From Streptomyces spiroverticillatus (GTDB lineage Bacteria; Actinomycetota; Actinomycetes; Streptomycetales; Streptomycetaceae): a stretch of DNA of 64,000 bases. Below the pieces are notes generated by a model. That model was not told the DNA's origin and searched no databases. It saw only the letters and a program-made list of their open reading frames with translations. A program made the position numbers and the translations under genes. Positions 8,707-18,483 of this stretch are shown here, piece by piece (position 1 is the first letter of the stretch; every line of letters begins with the position of its first letter). The stretch is taken from the NCBI GenBank assembly GCA_014650415.1, contig BMUX01000024.1, forward strand, positions 27,720 to 91,719, in the 5' to 3' direction.

Positions 8707-11700
8707 TCAGCCGCGCGCGGCCACCGGCTCCTCCAGCAAGCCCGCCAGTTCCTCGGCCTGCTCCACGTCGGGCAGCCCGAGCAGGGCGAACATGTCGCGG
8801 GCCTGCCGGGCCCTGGACAGCGCCGCCGCCGTGTCGCCGGTCTCGGCCAGCGCACGCGCCAACGCCAGCAGGCAGTGCCCGCGCTCCCGCTGCGAGCCCA
8901 GCTCCTCGCTCAGCGCCAGCGCCCGCCCCGCCTCCGCCAGCGCCTCGTCGTGGCGTCCCAGGTCCCGCAGGCTGTCGGAGAGCCGGAACCTGGCCTGCGT
9001 CTCGCGGCCCCGCAGCCGGGCCGCCGCGCAGACCTCCAGGCAGGCCGTGTAGCTGACGACGGCGTCCGCGTGCCGCCCCAGTTCGTGCAGCGCCATGCCG
9101 TGGACGTACCAGGCGTACGACGTGACGTGCGGGTCCTGGCCGCCGCGCAGCCGCTCCAGGGCCCTCTCGCACACGGCCAGCGCGTCGTCGGGCCAGCCGC
9201 TGCGCAGCCGGGCCTGGGCGGCGTTGAGTTCGGTGGTGAGTTCACCGGAGCGGTGCCCGAGGCGGCAGGCGATCTCCAGCGCACGTTCGTAGAACTCCGC
9301 CGCGTCGGAGAAGCGCCGCTGCCACTGAGCGATCAGACCCCGGTCGTTGAGGATCTGCCGCAGGACGACCTCGTCGCCCGCCCGCGTGCTGGCCTCGGTG
9401 GCCAGCCGGGTGTGCATCTCGGCCTCGGTGAGGCGGGTGTGCTGGAGTGCCGCGTTGCCGCATACGAACCGCGCGCGTGCCTCGGCCTGGTCGTCGCGGC
9501 ACGCCGCCGCCGCGTCGGCCACCTTCCGCGCGGTCATGGCCAGTTGCAGGTACGGGATGTCCTGCCCGAACGGGCTGAGCGCGACCAGCAGGTCGGCCGC
9601 GGCGCGCAGCGTCCCCCGGTCGCCCTCCGGGCCCGTACGGGCCGCCAGGGCCGCGGCGTTGACGGCACAGTCGAACTCCTCGGCCACCCAGGCACGGGCC
9701 TGCGCGAGCGTGTCGAACCGGGGCCCGGTCCCCGGGCTGCCGCCGAGGATCGCGCCGACGGGGTCGCCCGGCACCATCAGCTGGAAGGCCGCACGGGCCC
9801 CGTCCAGCAGGAAGTCCAGGAGCCGCCCCAGTGCGGCGCTCCCGTCGTCGCCGCACTCGCCGGTTCCGGGCTCCCCCGGCACGGCCGCCCCCGCCTCCCC
9901 CGATCCGGCGAGCTGGAGTGCGAAGGAGCGCACCAGGTCGTGGTAGCGGTAGTGGCCGGGCAGCGGTGCCTGGAGCATGGCCGCGTCGACCAGCTCCTCC
10001 AGCAGCTGCTCGGCGTCGTACGCGTCCATGCCGAGGGCCGCCGCCGCCGCGCCGGTGCCGATGCCCTGCCGGGTCACCGGGGCGAGCAGCCGGAAGGCGC
10101 GTGCCTGGGCCCGGGTGAGCTGCCGGTAGCCGAGTTCGAAGACGGCCGCGACGGCCAGGTCGCCCGCCCGCAGCTCGCCGATGCGCAGCCGCTCGTCGGC
10201 GAGCCGCGCGGTCATCGTCGCCACCCGCCAGCGCGGCCGGGCCGCGAGCCGGGCCGCCACGATCCGCACGGCGAGCGGGAGGTGCCCGCACAGGGCGACC
10301 AGTTCGGCGGCATCCTCGGGTTCCTCGTCGACGCGGGCCGCGCCGACGATCGCCCGCAGCAGGGCGATCGACTCTCCGGTGTCGAACACGTCGAGGTCGC
10401 CCCGGACGGTGGTGGAGAGCCCGGCGAGCATCGCGCGGCTGGTGACGATGACGCCACAGTCGGCGGAGCCCGGCAGTAGCGGCCGGATCTGTGCGGGGTC
10501 GCGGGCGTTGTCCAGGAGGACCAGGATGCGGCGGCCGTCGAGGGTGGTGCGGAAGAGAAGCGCCCGGTCCTCCGTGGAGGCCGGCAGGGCCTGTCCGGAG
10601 ACGCCCAGCGCGGTGAGGAAGCTGCCCAGGACCACTCCGGGGTCGGCGGGCTCCAGACCGTTGCCCCGCAGGTCGGCGTAGAGCTGGCCGCCGGGGAACT
10701 CCGGTTTGGCCTGGTGTGCGACCTGGAGGGCGAGGGTGCTTTTGCCGATGCCGCCCATGCCGGTGACGGACACCAGGGCGAGGGAGGGGCGGGCCGCGTC
10801 GGTGAGGGCCCGGTGGAGGGCCAGGACCTGGCTCTCGCGGCCGGTGAAGTCGGGGATGTCGGCGGGCAGCTGGGCGGGTCTGGTCGCGGCGGGCGCCTTC
10901 TCCGAGGGCCCCGCGGCCTTCTCCTGCCCGGCCGGGGCTCCGGCGCCGGCCCCCGCCTCCGGGGCGCCCTGCGCGGGGTCCCGGCCTTCCGTGACGTGTG
11001 CCATCAGGAGGGGGTCGTTGGCGAGGATCCGCTCGTGGAGGGCGTTCAGTTCGGGCCCGGGGTCGACGCCGAGTTCCTCGGCCAGTACGCGCCGGGCGCG
11101 GCCGAACACCCCGAGCGCGTCGCCCTGGCGCCCCATCGCGTACAGCGCCCGCATCAGGAATCCGTACGGTCGCTCCTGGAGCGGGTGCTCGTGGGTGAAG
11201 CCGATGAGGTCCGGGATGACGAGGGCGTGCCGCCCCTCCCTGAGGTCGTGCTCAAAGCGCTCCTCCATCAGCGCGAGCCGCAGTGCGGCCAGCCGGGAGC
11301 GCTGCTGCTCCGCGAACGGACCCGGCACTCCGGCCAGCGGCTCGCCGTTCCACAGGGCGAGGGCCTCGGCGAGCAGCCTGCCGCAGTCCGCCTCGCGCCC
11401 GGCGGCCCGTGCGCGGGCGGCGTCCGCGGCAAGCTCCTCGGCGTACAGCGCGTCCACCGACCGGGGCGGCACCAGCAGCTGGTAGCCGTCGCGCAGCGAG
11501 ACGAGCACCTTGGGCGCGGACCGGTCCTCCTCCACGATCCGGCGCAGCCGCCAGGCGTGGGTGCGCAGGCTCGACAGGGCGGACTCCGGTGCGTCCTCGC
11601 CCCAGATCGAAGCGAGCAGCTCGTGTGCGGGCAGGGCGCGGCCGGCCCGCAGGAGAAGCGCCACCAGCAGCGCCTGCTGCTGTGGCGATCCGGTGGTCAG

Positions 11701-11766
11701 GACGCTGCCCTCCCGCACGACCCTTACCGCGCCGAGCACGGCGAACCGGATGCTCTCTTCCCCCAT
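8707..11766 (-). CDS. AfsR-family regulator (SARP DNA-binding, BTAD, NB-ARC, TPR)
   Basis: 1019 residues. The SARP winged helix (about 1-95) and BTAD (about 96-245) are followed by a Pro/Ala linker, an NB-ARC ATPase with Walker A GMGGIGKSTLAL and an RILVLLDNARD Walker B region, then TPR-type helical repeats (RFSDAAEFYERAL, DALAVCERALERL and similar) to the end. This is the classic AfsR architecture of ATP-dependent pleiotropic activators of secondary metabolism. Start ATG 11766 follows a GGAAG-type ribosome site; an in-frame ATG at 11796 is an alternative. It is convergent with the 60-aa peptide gene, and its 5' flank is a long non-coding region. Whether it controls the adjacent cluster is inference. 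Confidence 0.9.
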   Translation of the reverse strand: MGEESIRFAVLGAVRVVREGSVLTTGSPQQQALLVALLLRAGRALPAHELLASIWGEDAPESALSSLRTHAWRLRRIVEEDRSAPKVLVSLRDGYQLLVPPRSVDALYAEELAADAARARAAGREADCGRLLAEALALWNGEPLAGVPGPFAEQQRSRLAALRLALMEERFEHDLREGRHALVIPDLIGFTHEHPLQERPYGFLMRALYAMGRQGDALGVFGRARRVLAEELGVDPGPELNALHERILANDPLLMAHVTEGRDPAQGAPEAGAGAGAPAGQEKAAGPSEKAPAATRPAQLPADIPDFTGRESQVLALHRALTDAARPSLALVSVTGMGGIGKSTLALQVAHQAKPEFPGGQLYADLRGNGLEPADPGVVLGSFLTALGVSGQALPASTEDRALLFRTTLDGRRILVLLDNARDPAQIRPLLPGSADCGVIVTSRAMLAGLSTTVRGDLDVFDTGESIALLRAIVGAARVDEEPEDAAELVALCGHLPLAVRIVAARLAARPRWRVATMTARLADERLRIGELRAGDLAVAAVFELGYRQLTRAQARAFRLLAPVTRQGIGTGAAAAALGMDAYDAEQLLEELVDAAMLQAPLPGHYRYHDLVRSFALQLAGSGEAGAAVPGEPGTGECGDDGSAALGRLLDFLLDGARAAFQLMVPGDPVGAILGGSPGTGPRFDTLAQARAWVAEEFDCAVNAAALAARTGPEGDRGTLRAAADLLVALSPFGQDIPYLQLAMTARKVADAAAACRDDQAEARARFVCGNAALQHTRLTEAEMHTRLATEASTRAGDEVVLRQILNDRGLIAQWQRRFSDAAEFYERALEIACRLGHRSGELTTELNAAQARLRSGWPDDALAVCERALERLRGGQDPHVTSYAWYVHGMALHELGRHADAVVSYTACLEVCAAARLRGRETQARFRLSDSLRDLGRHDEALAEAGRALALSEELGSQRERGHCLLALARALAETGDTAAALSRARQARDMFALLGLPDVEQAEELAGLLEEPVAARG

Positions 11767-12197
11767 CAGTCCTGTCTTCCTTCCCCACTGGTCCATCCGA
11801 TCGCGGTGGAGCGCGCCCCCGGTCCGCTCCAGCGTGTACGTCCTGGCCGTCACGCCAGGAAGGGAGACGAGAAGATCGCCGCGGAGGTTACAGCCAACAA
11901 CCGCCACATTTCCGGCGTGCACGGGCCGCAAGGGCCCTGGAAGATGTCGTTCCAGTTTCCCTACCCGCCGGCGGCGGCCCGCAAGTGTTTCCTCGCGGGG
12001 AGGAAACACCCGGCAACGGCGGGCAGTTGGTACCGGGCGCACGGCCGGAGCGGGCCGGGACCGGTGCGCGCCCCCGCCCCGGCCGTGCCCTCCGAGGCTC
12101 GCGCACCTGTTCACACAATTGACAAACAACTGTCGTACAACGGCGGAATGGACGGTCGGCCGACGCACGGGTCATCGGCCTGCCCGGCGGCCGGAAG
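11767..12197. promoter_or_regulatory. Upstream region of the afsR-like gene
   Basis: About 430 bp without a gene. It contains A+T-richer patches around 11880-11960 and 12110-12145, including a TTGACA hexamer at about 12119, as expected for promoters. No operator was recognised. Confidence 0.4.
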
Positions 12198-12685
12198 TCA
12201 GGGGTGCCCTGTGCGGGGACACTGCTTCGCCCGCGGGGAGCGAAGCACCAGCAGGGTGATCTCGCTGGACGCGAAGACGCGGAAGGGCAGGCCCCAGAAG
12301 CCGGTGCCGCGGCTGGCGCAGAGGAAGGTGCGGACGCCGTGGCGGGTGAGTCCCGCGAGGGCGGGCTGGTCGAGGCGGACCAGGTGGTGGAAGGGCCAGA
12401 TCTGGCCGCCGCGGGTGTGGCCGGAGAGCTGGAAGTAGACGCCACCCGCCGCCTCGCCGACGAACGCGGGCTGGTGGGCCAGGAGCAGGACGGGAAGGTC
12501 CGGGTCCGCGCCGTTCAGGGCTCCGGCCAGGTGGGCACGGTGTCCGGGGAGGCCGCAGAACTCGGCGGTGACGTCGTCCACTCCGGCGGACACGAGCATG
12601 TCGCCGCCGCGCTCCAGCAGGAGGTGGCGGTTGCGCAGCGGCTCCCAGCCCGGCTCGTCCATCAGGTCGACCCAGCCCTGGGCCT
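12198..12685 (-). pseudogene. Metallophosphoesterase remnant, N-terminus missing
   Basis: The readable part matches the C-terminal half of YkuE-like calcineurin phosphoesterases: LRNRHLLLERGGD, AGVDDVTAEF, VLLLAHQPAFV, LSGHTRGGQIWPFHHLVRLD, then GTGFWG. The N-terminal metal-binding motifs (DxH, GDxxD, GNHE) are absent: the region upstream is low-complexity and turns into the antisense of a tandem repeat. The usual GHTHGG metal-binding motif reads GHTRGG, a His-to-Arg change, so even the preserved half would be impaired. Confidence 0.75.
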
Positions 12686-12748
12686 GAACCTTTCCCACCG
12701 GATTCCCCCTCAACAAGGCGGGCACCGCAGACCCAAGGCACGGGCGCC

Positions 12749-13266
12749 GTGCCCCCGCCTGCCCCGGCACATGAGCCGGCCCCGAAGCCCACACCGACCA
12801 CACCGACCACACCGACCACACCGACCACACCGACCACACCGACCACACCGACCACACCGGACCTGAAACCCCGCCCTGAACCAGCGCCGGATCCCACGTC
12901 GCACACCCTGACCCGGATCGGTACCGACACGGTGACCGGCTACACCGGCGAGGTACTGTTCCGGCGGCTGCAGGTGCGCACGACCGCGCCCCGCGTCCTC
13001 TTCACCCTCAACGGGCCCACAGGAGTCCGCTTCCCGGGCAACGCCACCGAAACCACCGTGACCACCGCACCGGACGGCACCGCCACCGCACCCCCGCTCG
13101 CCGCGGGCACCGCACCCGGCACCTTCCTGGTCAAGGCCACCCTGCCACGGACAGCACCGCTGTGACACTCTTCCGCGGCACCCTCACCACCCAGACCGGC
13201 ACCCGGCTCGACCTCACTGTCACCGTGCACACCCCACCCCAGGTGCCCTGGCCCCAGGTGTCCTGA
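12749..13266 (+). pseudogene. Pro/Thr-repeat protein with beta-sandwich-like tail, frameshifted
   Basis: A GTG-started frame encodes a Pro-rich start, (TPT/PTT)-type repeats, then about 80 residues rich in Thr and Val typical of a secreted Ig-like or invasin-like domain (VLFTLNGPTGVRFPGNA, then AGTAPGTFLVKATLP). The frame closes at TGA 13163-13165. The next frame continues the domain (TAVTLFRGTLTTQTGTRLDL) to TGA 13264-13266. A single-base deletion near 13147 explains this. No signal peptide is visible, so the N-terminus is probably lost too. Confidence 0.55.
12791..12860. repeat. Tandem 9-bp repeat, seven copies plus a partial
   Basis: Seven consecutive perfect ACACCGACC units (12791-12853) and a partial eighth. 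The unit length is a multiple of three, so it encodes a Thr-Pro-Thr type linker on the plus strand and an open low-complexity frame on the minus strand. Perfect identity points to recent slippage expansion. Confidence 0.95.
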
Positions 13267-13679
13267 CGCCCCGTCCCCTGTGTGCCGTCCTCCCCCCGAT
13301 GCGGGATATAGAGGCATGGTCCCAGTGAGCACCCGCGCCTGACGCTCCCGGGGCCACCCCGAAGACGCGAGACGGCCGCCCGACGGGTTCGGGCCAACGC
13401 CCCTTTCCCGACCGGTACTCAGGACCGCGTGGCGATCCCGCCCGTACGCAGACACGGCCCGCTGCCCCATGCCCCTCACCCGGTACTGGTCGCGGGTCTT
13501 CCCTGACCCCGGTGGGCGAGCCCCCTGCGCTGCCGGGGCCGCCAGTCCAAGATGCGGAACACGGCCCGCACCGTCTCCCGGGCCGTGGGCAGTTCCTCGC
13601 ACCCGGGGCTCCCCGCCCTCCTTCCTCCGGACCGTGCGGGACCATCGGTACTGAAGAGACTCCCTTCCCGAAGTAGTTC
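13267..13679. other. Non-coding or decayed stretch
   Basis: About 410 bp with no supported gene. The minus-strand frame that continues from the zinc-ribbon remnant stays open here but shows no recognisable domain. Confidence 0.4.
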
Positions 13680-14010
13680 CCGGTCCTCACGAGCGTGGGC
13701 CGACGCCGCCTCTCTCCGCGACCCGCCCTTGCGGGTGCAGGACGCGCAGTAGTCGCCGGTGGCCAGGCTTGTCCGGGTAGACGTGCCGCTTGCAGGACGG
13801 GCAGGCCCATCGGAGCGTTTCCAGCCGCGCACGTTCCAGCGCGCGCTTCTGTTGGCGCTGTTGCTCCTCTTGCTCGTGTCGGGCTTCTTCGGCGGTCCTG
13901 CGAGCGTCCTGGCGGGCGCCGAAGGCTTCTTGGATATCCAGGTTGGTGAGGTCGTCGGAGAGGGTCTCCCCGGGCTGTGGGTGGCCATAGCGCGTCTTCC
14001 CCAGTTGGAA
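13680..14010 (-). pseudogene. Coiled-coil/zinc-ribbon protein remnant, frameshifted
   Basis: The minus strand encodes TLSDDLTNLDIQEAFG, then a Gln/Glu/Arg-rich helix (EEARHEQEEQQRQQKRALER) and CPSCKRHVYPDKP. The second half of the zinc ribbon (TGDYCASCTRKGG) is in another frame, so the CxxC...CxxC finger is split by an indel near 13755-13765. The pairing of two CxxC halves across frames is strong evidence of a disrupted gene. Function unknown; a DNA-binding or accessory protein is a guess. Confidence 0.55.
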
Positions 14011-14445
14011 TGGGGGGGGGACGCCATCACGTTGCCGCGTACGACGACCGAAGGACGGGCAGGGCCGTACCCCCGAGGCGCCGGCCTGGTGCGGCGAGCG
14101 GGTCTGCGACCTGCTCGGCGACAAGCACCTGCATCTCATCGATCTGAGGCACCTCGACCAGGCCGAGCTCCACGAGACCGCCGGGCGGGCCGCCCTCGGC
14201 CCTCAGCACCGCACCCACTGCCTGAGAGATGCCCAGCTCACAGTCTTGTGCAACACCCTGCAGAAGGCGCGACGGCAGACGGGGCGCAAGGGGGCGGACG
14301 TGGCCGTCGTGCCGGTCAGCACGGTGCACCGGGGTTTGGCCAAACACTGCATTGACCGGGGCATGTCACCCCTTCGATGATGAGCCCGCACCGCACGCAC
14401 CGCACGCACCGCATCAAGCCCACCCCCCACCCCCGAGGAGACTTC
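14011..14445. other. Decayed stretch upstream of the carboxypeptidase
   Basis: A plus-strand frame around 14095-14380 (DLLGDKHLHLIDLRHLDQAE onward) has coding-like composition but no credible start and no recognised family. Short CGCACCGCA-type direct repeats lie at about 14388-14413, just before the carboxypeptidase ribosome site. Confidence 0.35.
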
Positions 14446-15786
14446 ATGCGACTTCGGATACGCGGCAGAAGATCCGCCGCGCTTGCGGCACTTCTCGCGC
14501 TCGCCGTGGCGGCACCCCTCACCGCCAACGCCTCACCGGGCCCGGCAGACCAGGCCCCCCGGAAGGCGACCACCACGGACAGCGACGAGATACGCCAGTA
14601 CGAGATCCCGCTCCGCGACGACCGCGCGGCCCGCACCGCGCTCGCCCGCACCGGCGTCGCCATCGACGAGGTCGACGCCCGCGCGGTGGTCGTTTCAGCC
14701 GACCTTCGGGAAGCCGCGGAACTGCGGAAGTTGGGCTACACGCTCAAGGCCCTGGCAGGACCCCCGAAGCGTACGGACGGCCACGCGATCGAGCCCAAGG
14801 ACTTCCCGCCCGCCGACGCGAGGTACCACAACTACGCCGAGATGAACGCGGAGATCGACCAGCGCATCGCGGCGTACCCGAGCCTGATGACGAAGAAGGT
14901 CATCGGCAAGTCGTACTCCGGCAGGGACATCGTCGCCATCAAGATCAGCGACAACGTCGGCACCGACGAGGCCGAGCCGGAAGTCCTCTTCACCCACCAC
15001 CAGCACGCCCGCGAACACCTGACGGTCGAGATGGCGTTGTACCTCCTGCGCGAACTCGGCGCGGGCTACGGCTCCGACGCGCGCGTCAAGAAGATGGTGG
15101 ACTCCCGCGAGATCTGGATCGTCCCCGACATGAACCCGGACGGCGGCGAGTACGACATCGCGACCGGCTCCTACCGCAGTTGGCGGTTGAACCGGCAGCC
15201 CAACTCGAACGGCCGCACCGGCACCGACCTGAACCGCAACTGGGGCTACAAGTGGGGCTGCTGCGGCGGCTCTTCGGGCACCCCCGGCTCCGAGACCTAC
15301 CGGGGTACGGCCGCCGAGTCGGCGCCCGAGGTGAAGGTCGTCGCCGACTTCGTGCGCAGCCGCGTCGTCGGCGGCAAGCAGCAGATCAAGGCCGCGATCG
15401 ACTTCCACACGTACAGCGAACTGGTGCTGTGGCCGTACGGCTACACGTACAACGACACGGCCCCCGGCCTGACCCAGGACGACCGCGACGCGCACGCCGC
15501 CGTCGGAAGGAAGATGGCCGCGAGCAACGGCTACACGCCCGAGCAGTCCAGTGACCTCTACATCACGGACGGCACGATCGACGACTGGCTGTGGGGCAAC
15601 CAGAAAATCTTCAGCTACACCTTCGAGATGTACCCGAAGTCCGCGGGCAGCGGCGGCTTCTACCCGCCCGACGAGGTCATCGAACGGGAGACGTCGAGGA
15701 ACCGCGACGCGGTGCTGCAACTGCTGGAAAACTCGGACTGCATGTACCGGTCGATCGGCAAGGAACAGCAGTACTGCGTGAGTTGA
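14446..15786 (+). CDS. Secreted M14 zinc carboxypeptidase
   Basis: 446 residues: a Sec signal peptide (MRLRIRGRRSAALAALLALA, cleavage near NAS), an N-terminal propeptide-like region to about 125, then the M14 catalytic domain. Zinc ligands are in HHQHAREH (HxxE type) and DFHTYSE. The substrate-binding NRNWGYKWGC segment and the catalytic Glu in TFEMYP are present. Cys pairs (GCCGG, SDCMYR, QYCVS) suggest disulfides. It hydrolyses C-terminal residues of extracellular peptides. GAGGAG precedes ATG 14446. No operon partners. Confidence 0.93.
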   Translation: MRLRIRGRRSAALAALLALAVAAPLTANASPGPADQAPRKATTTDSDEIRQYEIPLRDDRAARTALARTGVAIDEVDARAVVVSADLREAAELRKLGYTLKALAGPPKRTDGHAIEPKDFPPADARYHNYAEMNAEIDQRIAAYPSLMTKKVIGKSYSGRDIVAIKISDNVGTDEAEPEVLFTHHQHAREHLTVEMALYLLRELGAGYGSDARVKKMVDSREIWIVPDMNPDGGEYDIATGSYRSWRLNRQPNSNGRTGTDLNRNWGYKWGCCGGSSGTPGSETYRGTAAESAPEVKVVADFVRSRVVGGKQQIKAAIDFHTYSELVLWPYGYTYNDTAPGLTQDDRDAHAAVGRKMAASNGYTPEQSSDLYITDGTIDDWLWGNQKIFSYTFEMYPKSAGSGGFYPPDEVIERETSRNRDAVLQLLENSDCMYRSIGKEQQYCVS

Positions 15787-16002
15787 ACGGCACATACGCG
15801 CTGAGACACGCGTACTCGACGGCCCCGGGCTCTGCGCGGTCCGGGTCCGTCGTCTGCCACACGTGCCTGGACGTCACCATCCTTGAACCCACCGTCTCCC
15901 GCGACGGCCGGAACGTCACCCCAGGTCGACTTCAGGGCTGCGGGCACTTCGTGAACATCGCCTCCGTCGGCGCCTACGAGATCTCTCCCACCCCCGCCGC
16001 CG

Positions 16003-16135
16003 GCCGCCGACTTCGAGACTCCAGAGAGCGGAGCGAGTTGGCGCAGCGTCAGGTTCGTGTGCCAGTAGGCCGCAACGAGCAGGAGACGGTCTTCCAGCGG
16101 GAGTCCCCACGACCTGCCGGGACTGCGCCGCGATC
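16003..16135 (-). mobile_element. IS5-family (HTH type) transposase fragment
   Basis: The minus strand encodes GRSWGLPLEDRLLLVAAYW followed by HTNLTLRQLAPLSGVSKSA, the conserved helix-turn-helix region of IS5-group transposases of actinomycetes. Similarity stops abruptly after the HTH, and the DDE domain is missing. About 45 codons survive. Confidence 0.75.
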
Positions 16136-16413
16136 GGCCTGCTGCTGCTCGCCCGCCTCGCAGCGCTCGGAGGTTCACCAGCCGATGTGGCCGTGGAGGG
16201 GACCGCTCGAGAACAGGTGGTCGGTGGCTTCGTCCGGCCCTGTGGGAGCCGGCAGCACCCCGGCCCGCCCGCCGTGTCGCGCCCCACGCCTGGAGGCACA
16301 GCTGCTGCCGTGCATGGCTTCCTTGCGCGACTGCGGTGACGAACGGGGCCGTTTCCTGCACGCCTGTTTTGTCGTTGGGGATGCTGGTGCTTCCCGCAGC
16401 GCTACTCCATCAG

Positions 16414-16453
16414 AAGTCCCCGGGTCCGAAGAAGTGGCGGCCCGGGGACTTTT
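16414..16453 (+). terminator. Rho-independent-type hairpin
   Basis: A perfect 11-bp stem (16414-16424 with 16441-16451, AAGTCCCCGGG arm) with a 16-nt loop, followed by TT on the plus strand. It sits upstream of the 16642 gene and could insulate it from readthrough. Confidence 0.65.
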
Positions 16454-16641
16454 GGCACCCTCACGCCGGAGGGCGAACGCGTCGCCCTGACGGCCGTCCG
16501 GGCGATGTGCGGGGAGTTCACGGGACCAGCCCGCAACGCGTCGGCCCACAGCACCGTTGTACGACAAGGACGCCGTACGCGACGGCGTCGACCGCCCCGG
16601 CAGAAATCCTTCGAGACGGGCAGCACGCGAAGGAGCAGTGA

Positions 16642-17178
16642 GTGGGACGCAAAGGGCGTATGACGGTAGCGCGGCGAGCGGCAGGTGAGGCGCTACGGCG
16701 AGCCGACGCGGCCGCACGTCTGGCTGCTGCCAGGAGTGCAGTGCCTCGGCCGCGAGCGGAACCGGCAGCGCACGCTGCGCATGCAGCCGCAACTGACACG
16801 GAGTCGGCATGCGCCCCGGCATGCACGGAATGCGCGGCAGCGGCCGAGCAGTTCCGGGCAGTTCGTGAACAGTCCCTTGCCCAGCTGCCTCGCCTTGATC
16901 AGCCTGAGCGGTACCGACACGCCACCGTGGCAGACAAACAGGTTCTTCACACGGTGTCATGCAACGAGATCACGGCAGCCCTCGCGCCGATGCGAGCCGG
17001 TTCGCCGGTGCCGGATGGGGCGTTGGGTCGCTTCGCCCACGACGGCGACACCTCCGGGTGGTCGACTCAGGTACGTGTCCTGGACCAGGTGGAGACAGAG
17101 GCGTGGCTGCGCGAGCGAACTGGTCCGCGCGGTGGTCTGCGGTACCGCCTGTGCCGTCGGTGCGCTCCCCTACTCTGA
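16642..17178 (+). CDS. Hypothetical protein with Cys pairs
   Basis: 178 residues from GTG 16642, with AGGAG 6 nt upstream. The N-terminus is Arg/Ala-rich and helical. A CAPACTEC segment (about 57-64) and later SCNEITAALAPM and RLCRRCAPLL at the very end give Cys pairs that could bind metal. Codon composition is less G/C-biased than in neighbours. No family recognised. The well-placed ribosome site and full-length frame support a real gene, probably acquired, in an otherwise decayed area. Confidence 0.5.
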   Translation: MGRKGRMTVARRAAGEALRRADAAARLAAARSAVPRPRAEPAAHAAHAAATDTESACAPACTECAAAAEQFRAVREQSLAQLPRLDQPERYRHATVADKQVLHTVSCNEITAALAPMRAGSPVPDGALGRFAHDGDTSGWSTQVRVLDQVETEAWLRERTGPRGGLRYRLCRRCAPLL

Positions 17179-18123
17179 CCGCGACGCGCCCAGGGTGCCG
17201 TACTGTCACACCCCAGGTGACCGGCGCGCCAAGGCGTGTTCCGTGTGTCTGAAAGGCTGTGGGGCCGCGGAGACCTGGACGCCGGGCCGCTGTCGTGCTG
17301 CTGGAGAAGGTGCAGTGGCCTCGCCCGCCTTCGCCCGCAGGCCCATGCGGCGGTGGCTGGGGTGCCACGCCCGCATGGCCGCGTGCGCGGGCAAGGGACG
17401 GAAGCGACGGAAGTCTGCAACTGCTGAGGTGGGGGGCGTTCCACGCTTCGCCGTCTGCTCAACGGTGGGCACCGGCGACCAGGACAGGCAACCGCCGCCG
17501 GCACCGGGAGAAGGCGCTGCACGTCGATGACGCGGAGCCAGCAGGGATACATCAGAGGCGTTCGTGCTCCTGCACGCCCCCGCGATTACACGCAAGAGCC
17601 GGCGTACGCAACTACTTCGGGCAGCCTCTGCCGCAGGGCGGGAGGGTGCGGGACATGCCTGGTTGGCGTTCGTTCAGGTGCTTGCTTGCGTGGCGGCCTG
17701 TCAGCCAGGACAGGCGCCACCTCGATGCGCGGCCTTGGGGAGTGGGTCGGGCAGACCCCGGCGTCGGCTCGGGTTCGGAGATCGTTTGCCGCGCCCCTCA
17801 CTCCCTCTCCGTACACCCGACTGTCCGGTCCGAAGCCCGGATTCGGCGATCTCAGCGATCTGCTCAACCGCCGGGCCCTGGCCGCCCCCGTGCAGAGCTC
17901 GCTGCCTGGTGACCTGGTCTTCCACTCAGGCGCCGGTCGGTACGCATCAGGGCCGCCGGTCATCGCTCATGAAGGGCACGGCGGCGTCTTCCCTGTCGGC
18001 TCTCCCGGGATCCCCCTGCACCTGGAGGGTCCTGGACCTTGGCCCGGTCGCCGCCCCGCCGTCGTCCGTACGACGTTCCTCGACCAGAGCTCCAGGCCAC
18101 CCCGACGGCCTGGAGCGGGCAAC
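17179..18123. other. No supported gene
   Basis: 945 bp. Open frames exist on both strands but show no domain, no ribosome site and unconvincing codon usage. Probably decayed sequence. Confidence 0.4.
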
Positions 18124-18483
18124 TCATGCGGACCACCGCATCGGCTCGCTGGTGATCAAGTGGGTCCGCTCGTCCGTCGTGCTTTCACCGGCGTCGGCAC
18201 TTCGCTCGTATTCGGCACGCGCGGTTTCGAGGAGCCTTCGCCAGGAGGTCACCAGTGGGCGGCGGCGCAACAAGGCCCGCCTTTCGCGTTCCGTCATACC
18301 GCCCCAGATGCCATGCTCGATCCGGTTGTCCAGGGCGTGTGCGAGGCATGTCGCGTGTACCGGGCATCCGGAGCAGAATGCCTTCGCCCGGTTCTGGGCG
18401 GCGCCTTCGACGAACAACTCGTCCGGGCCGACCGTCCGGCACTTGCCTCGCACGATCCAGTGCTCATCTTCGGCTTCAGCCAC
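18124..18483 (-). CDS. WhiB-family regulator (Wbl)
   Basis: 119 residues. Four Cys in WhiB spacing (GKCRT, FCSGCPVHATC) would bind a 4Fe-4S cluster. They are followed by the diagnostic GIWGGMTERERRALLRR turn and basic tail. Wbl proteins bind sigma factors and DNA to control development, redox response or antibiotic production. GTG 18483 is chosen because GAAGG lies about 8 nt upstream. The C-terminal ~35 residues beyond the core are longer than in minimal Wbls. It is isolated, with no partner genes, so the specific role is unknown. Confidence 0.9.
   Translation of the reverse strand: MAEAEDEHWIVRGKCRTVGPDELFVEGAAQNRAKAFCSGCPVHATCLAHALDNRIEHGIWGGMTERERRALLRRRPLVTSWRRLLETARAEYERSADAGESTTDERTHLITSEPMRWSA

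Larger units (their letters stand above)
15787..16641. other. Decayed intergenic region with IS remnant and terminator
   Basis: 855 bp without an intact gene. It contains a transposase fragment (16003-16135, minus) and a strong hairpin (16414-16451). The rest has broken frames in all directions. Confidence 0.5.

Noticed and set aside
12791..12860. Short regular repeats considered as a CRISPR array
   Set aside because: 9-bp units with no spacers; a coding tandem repeat.
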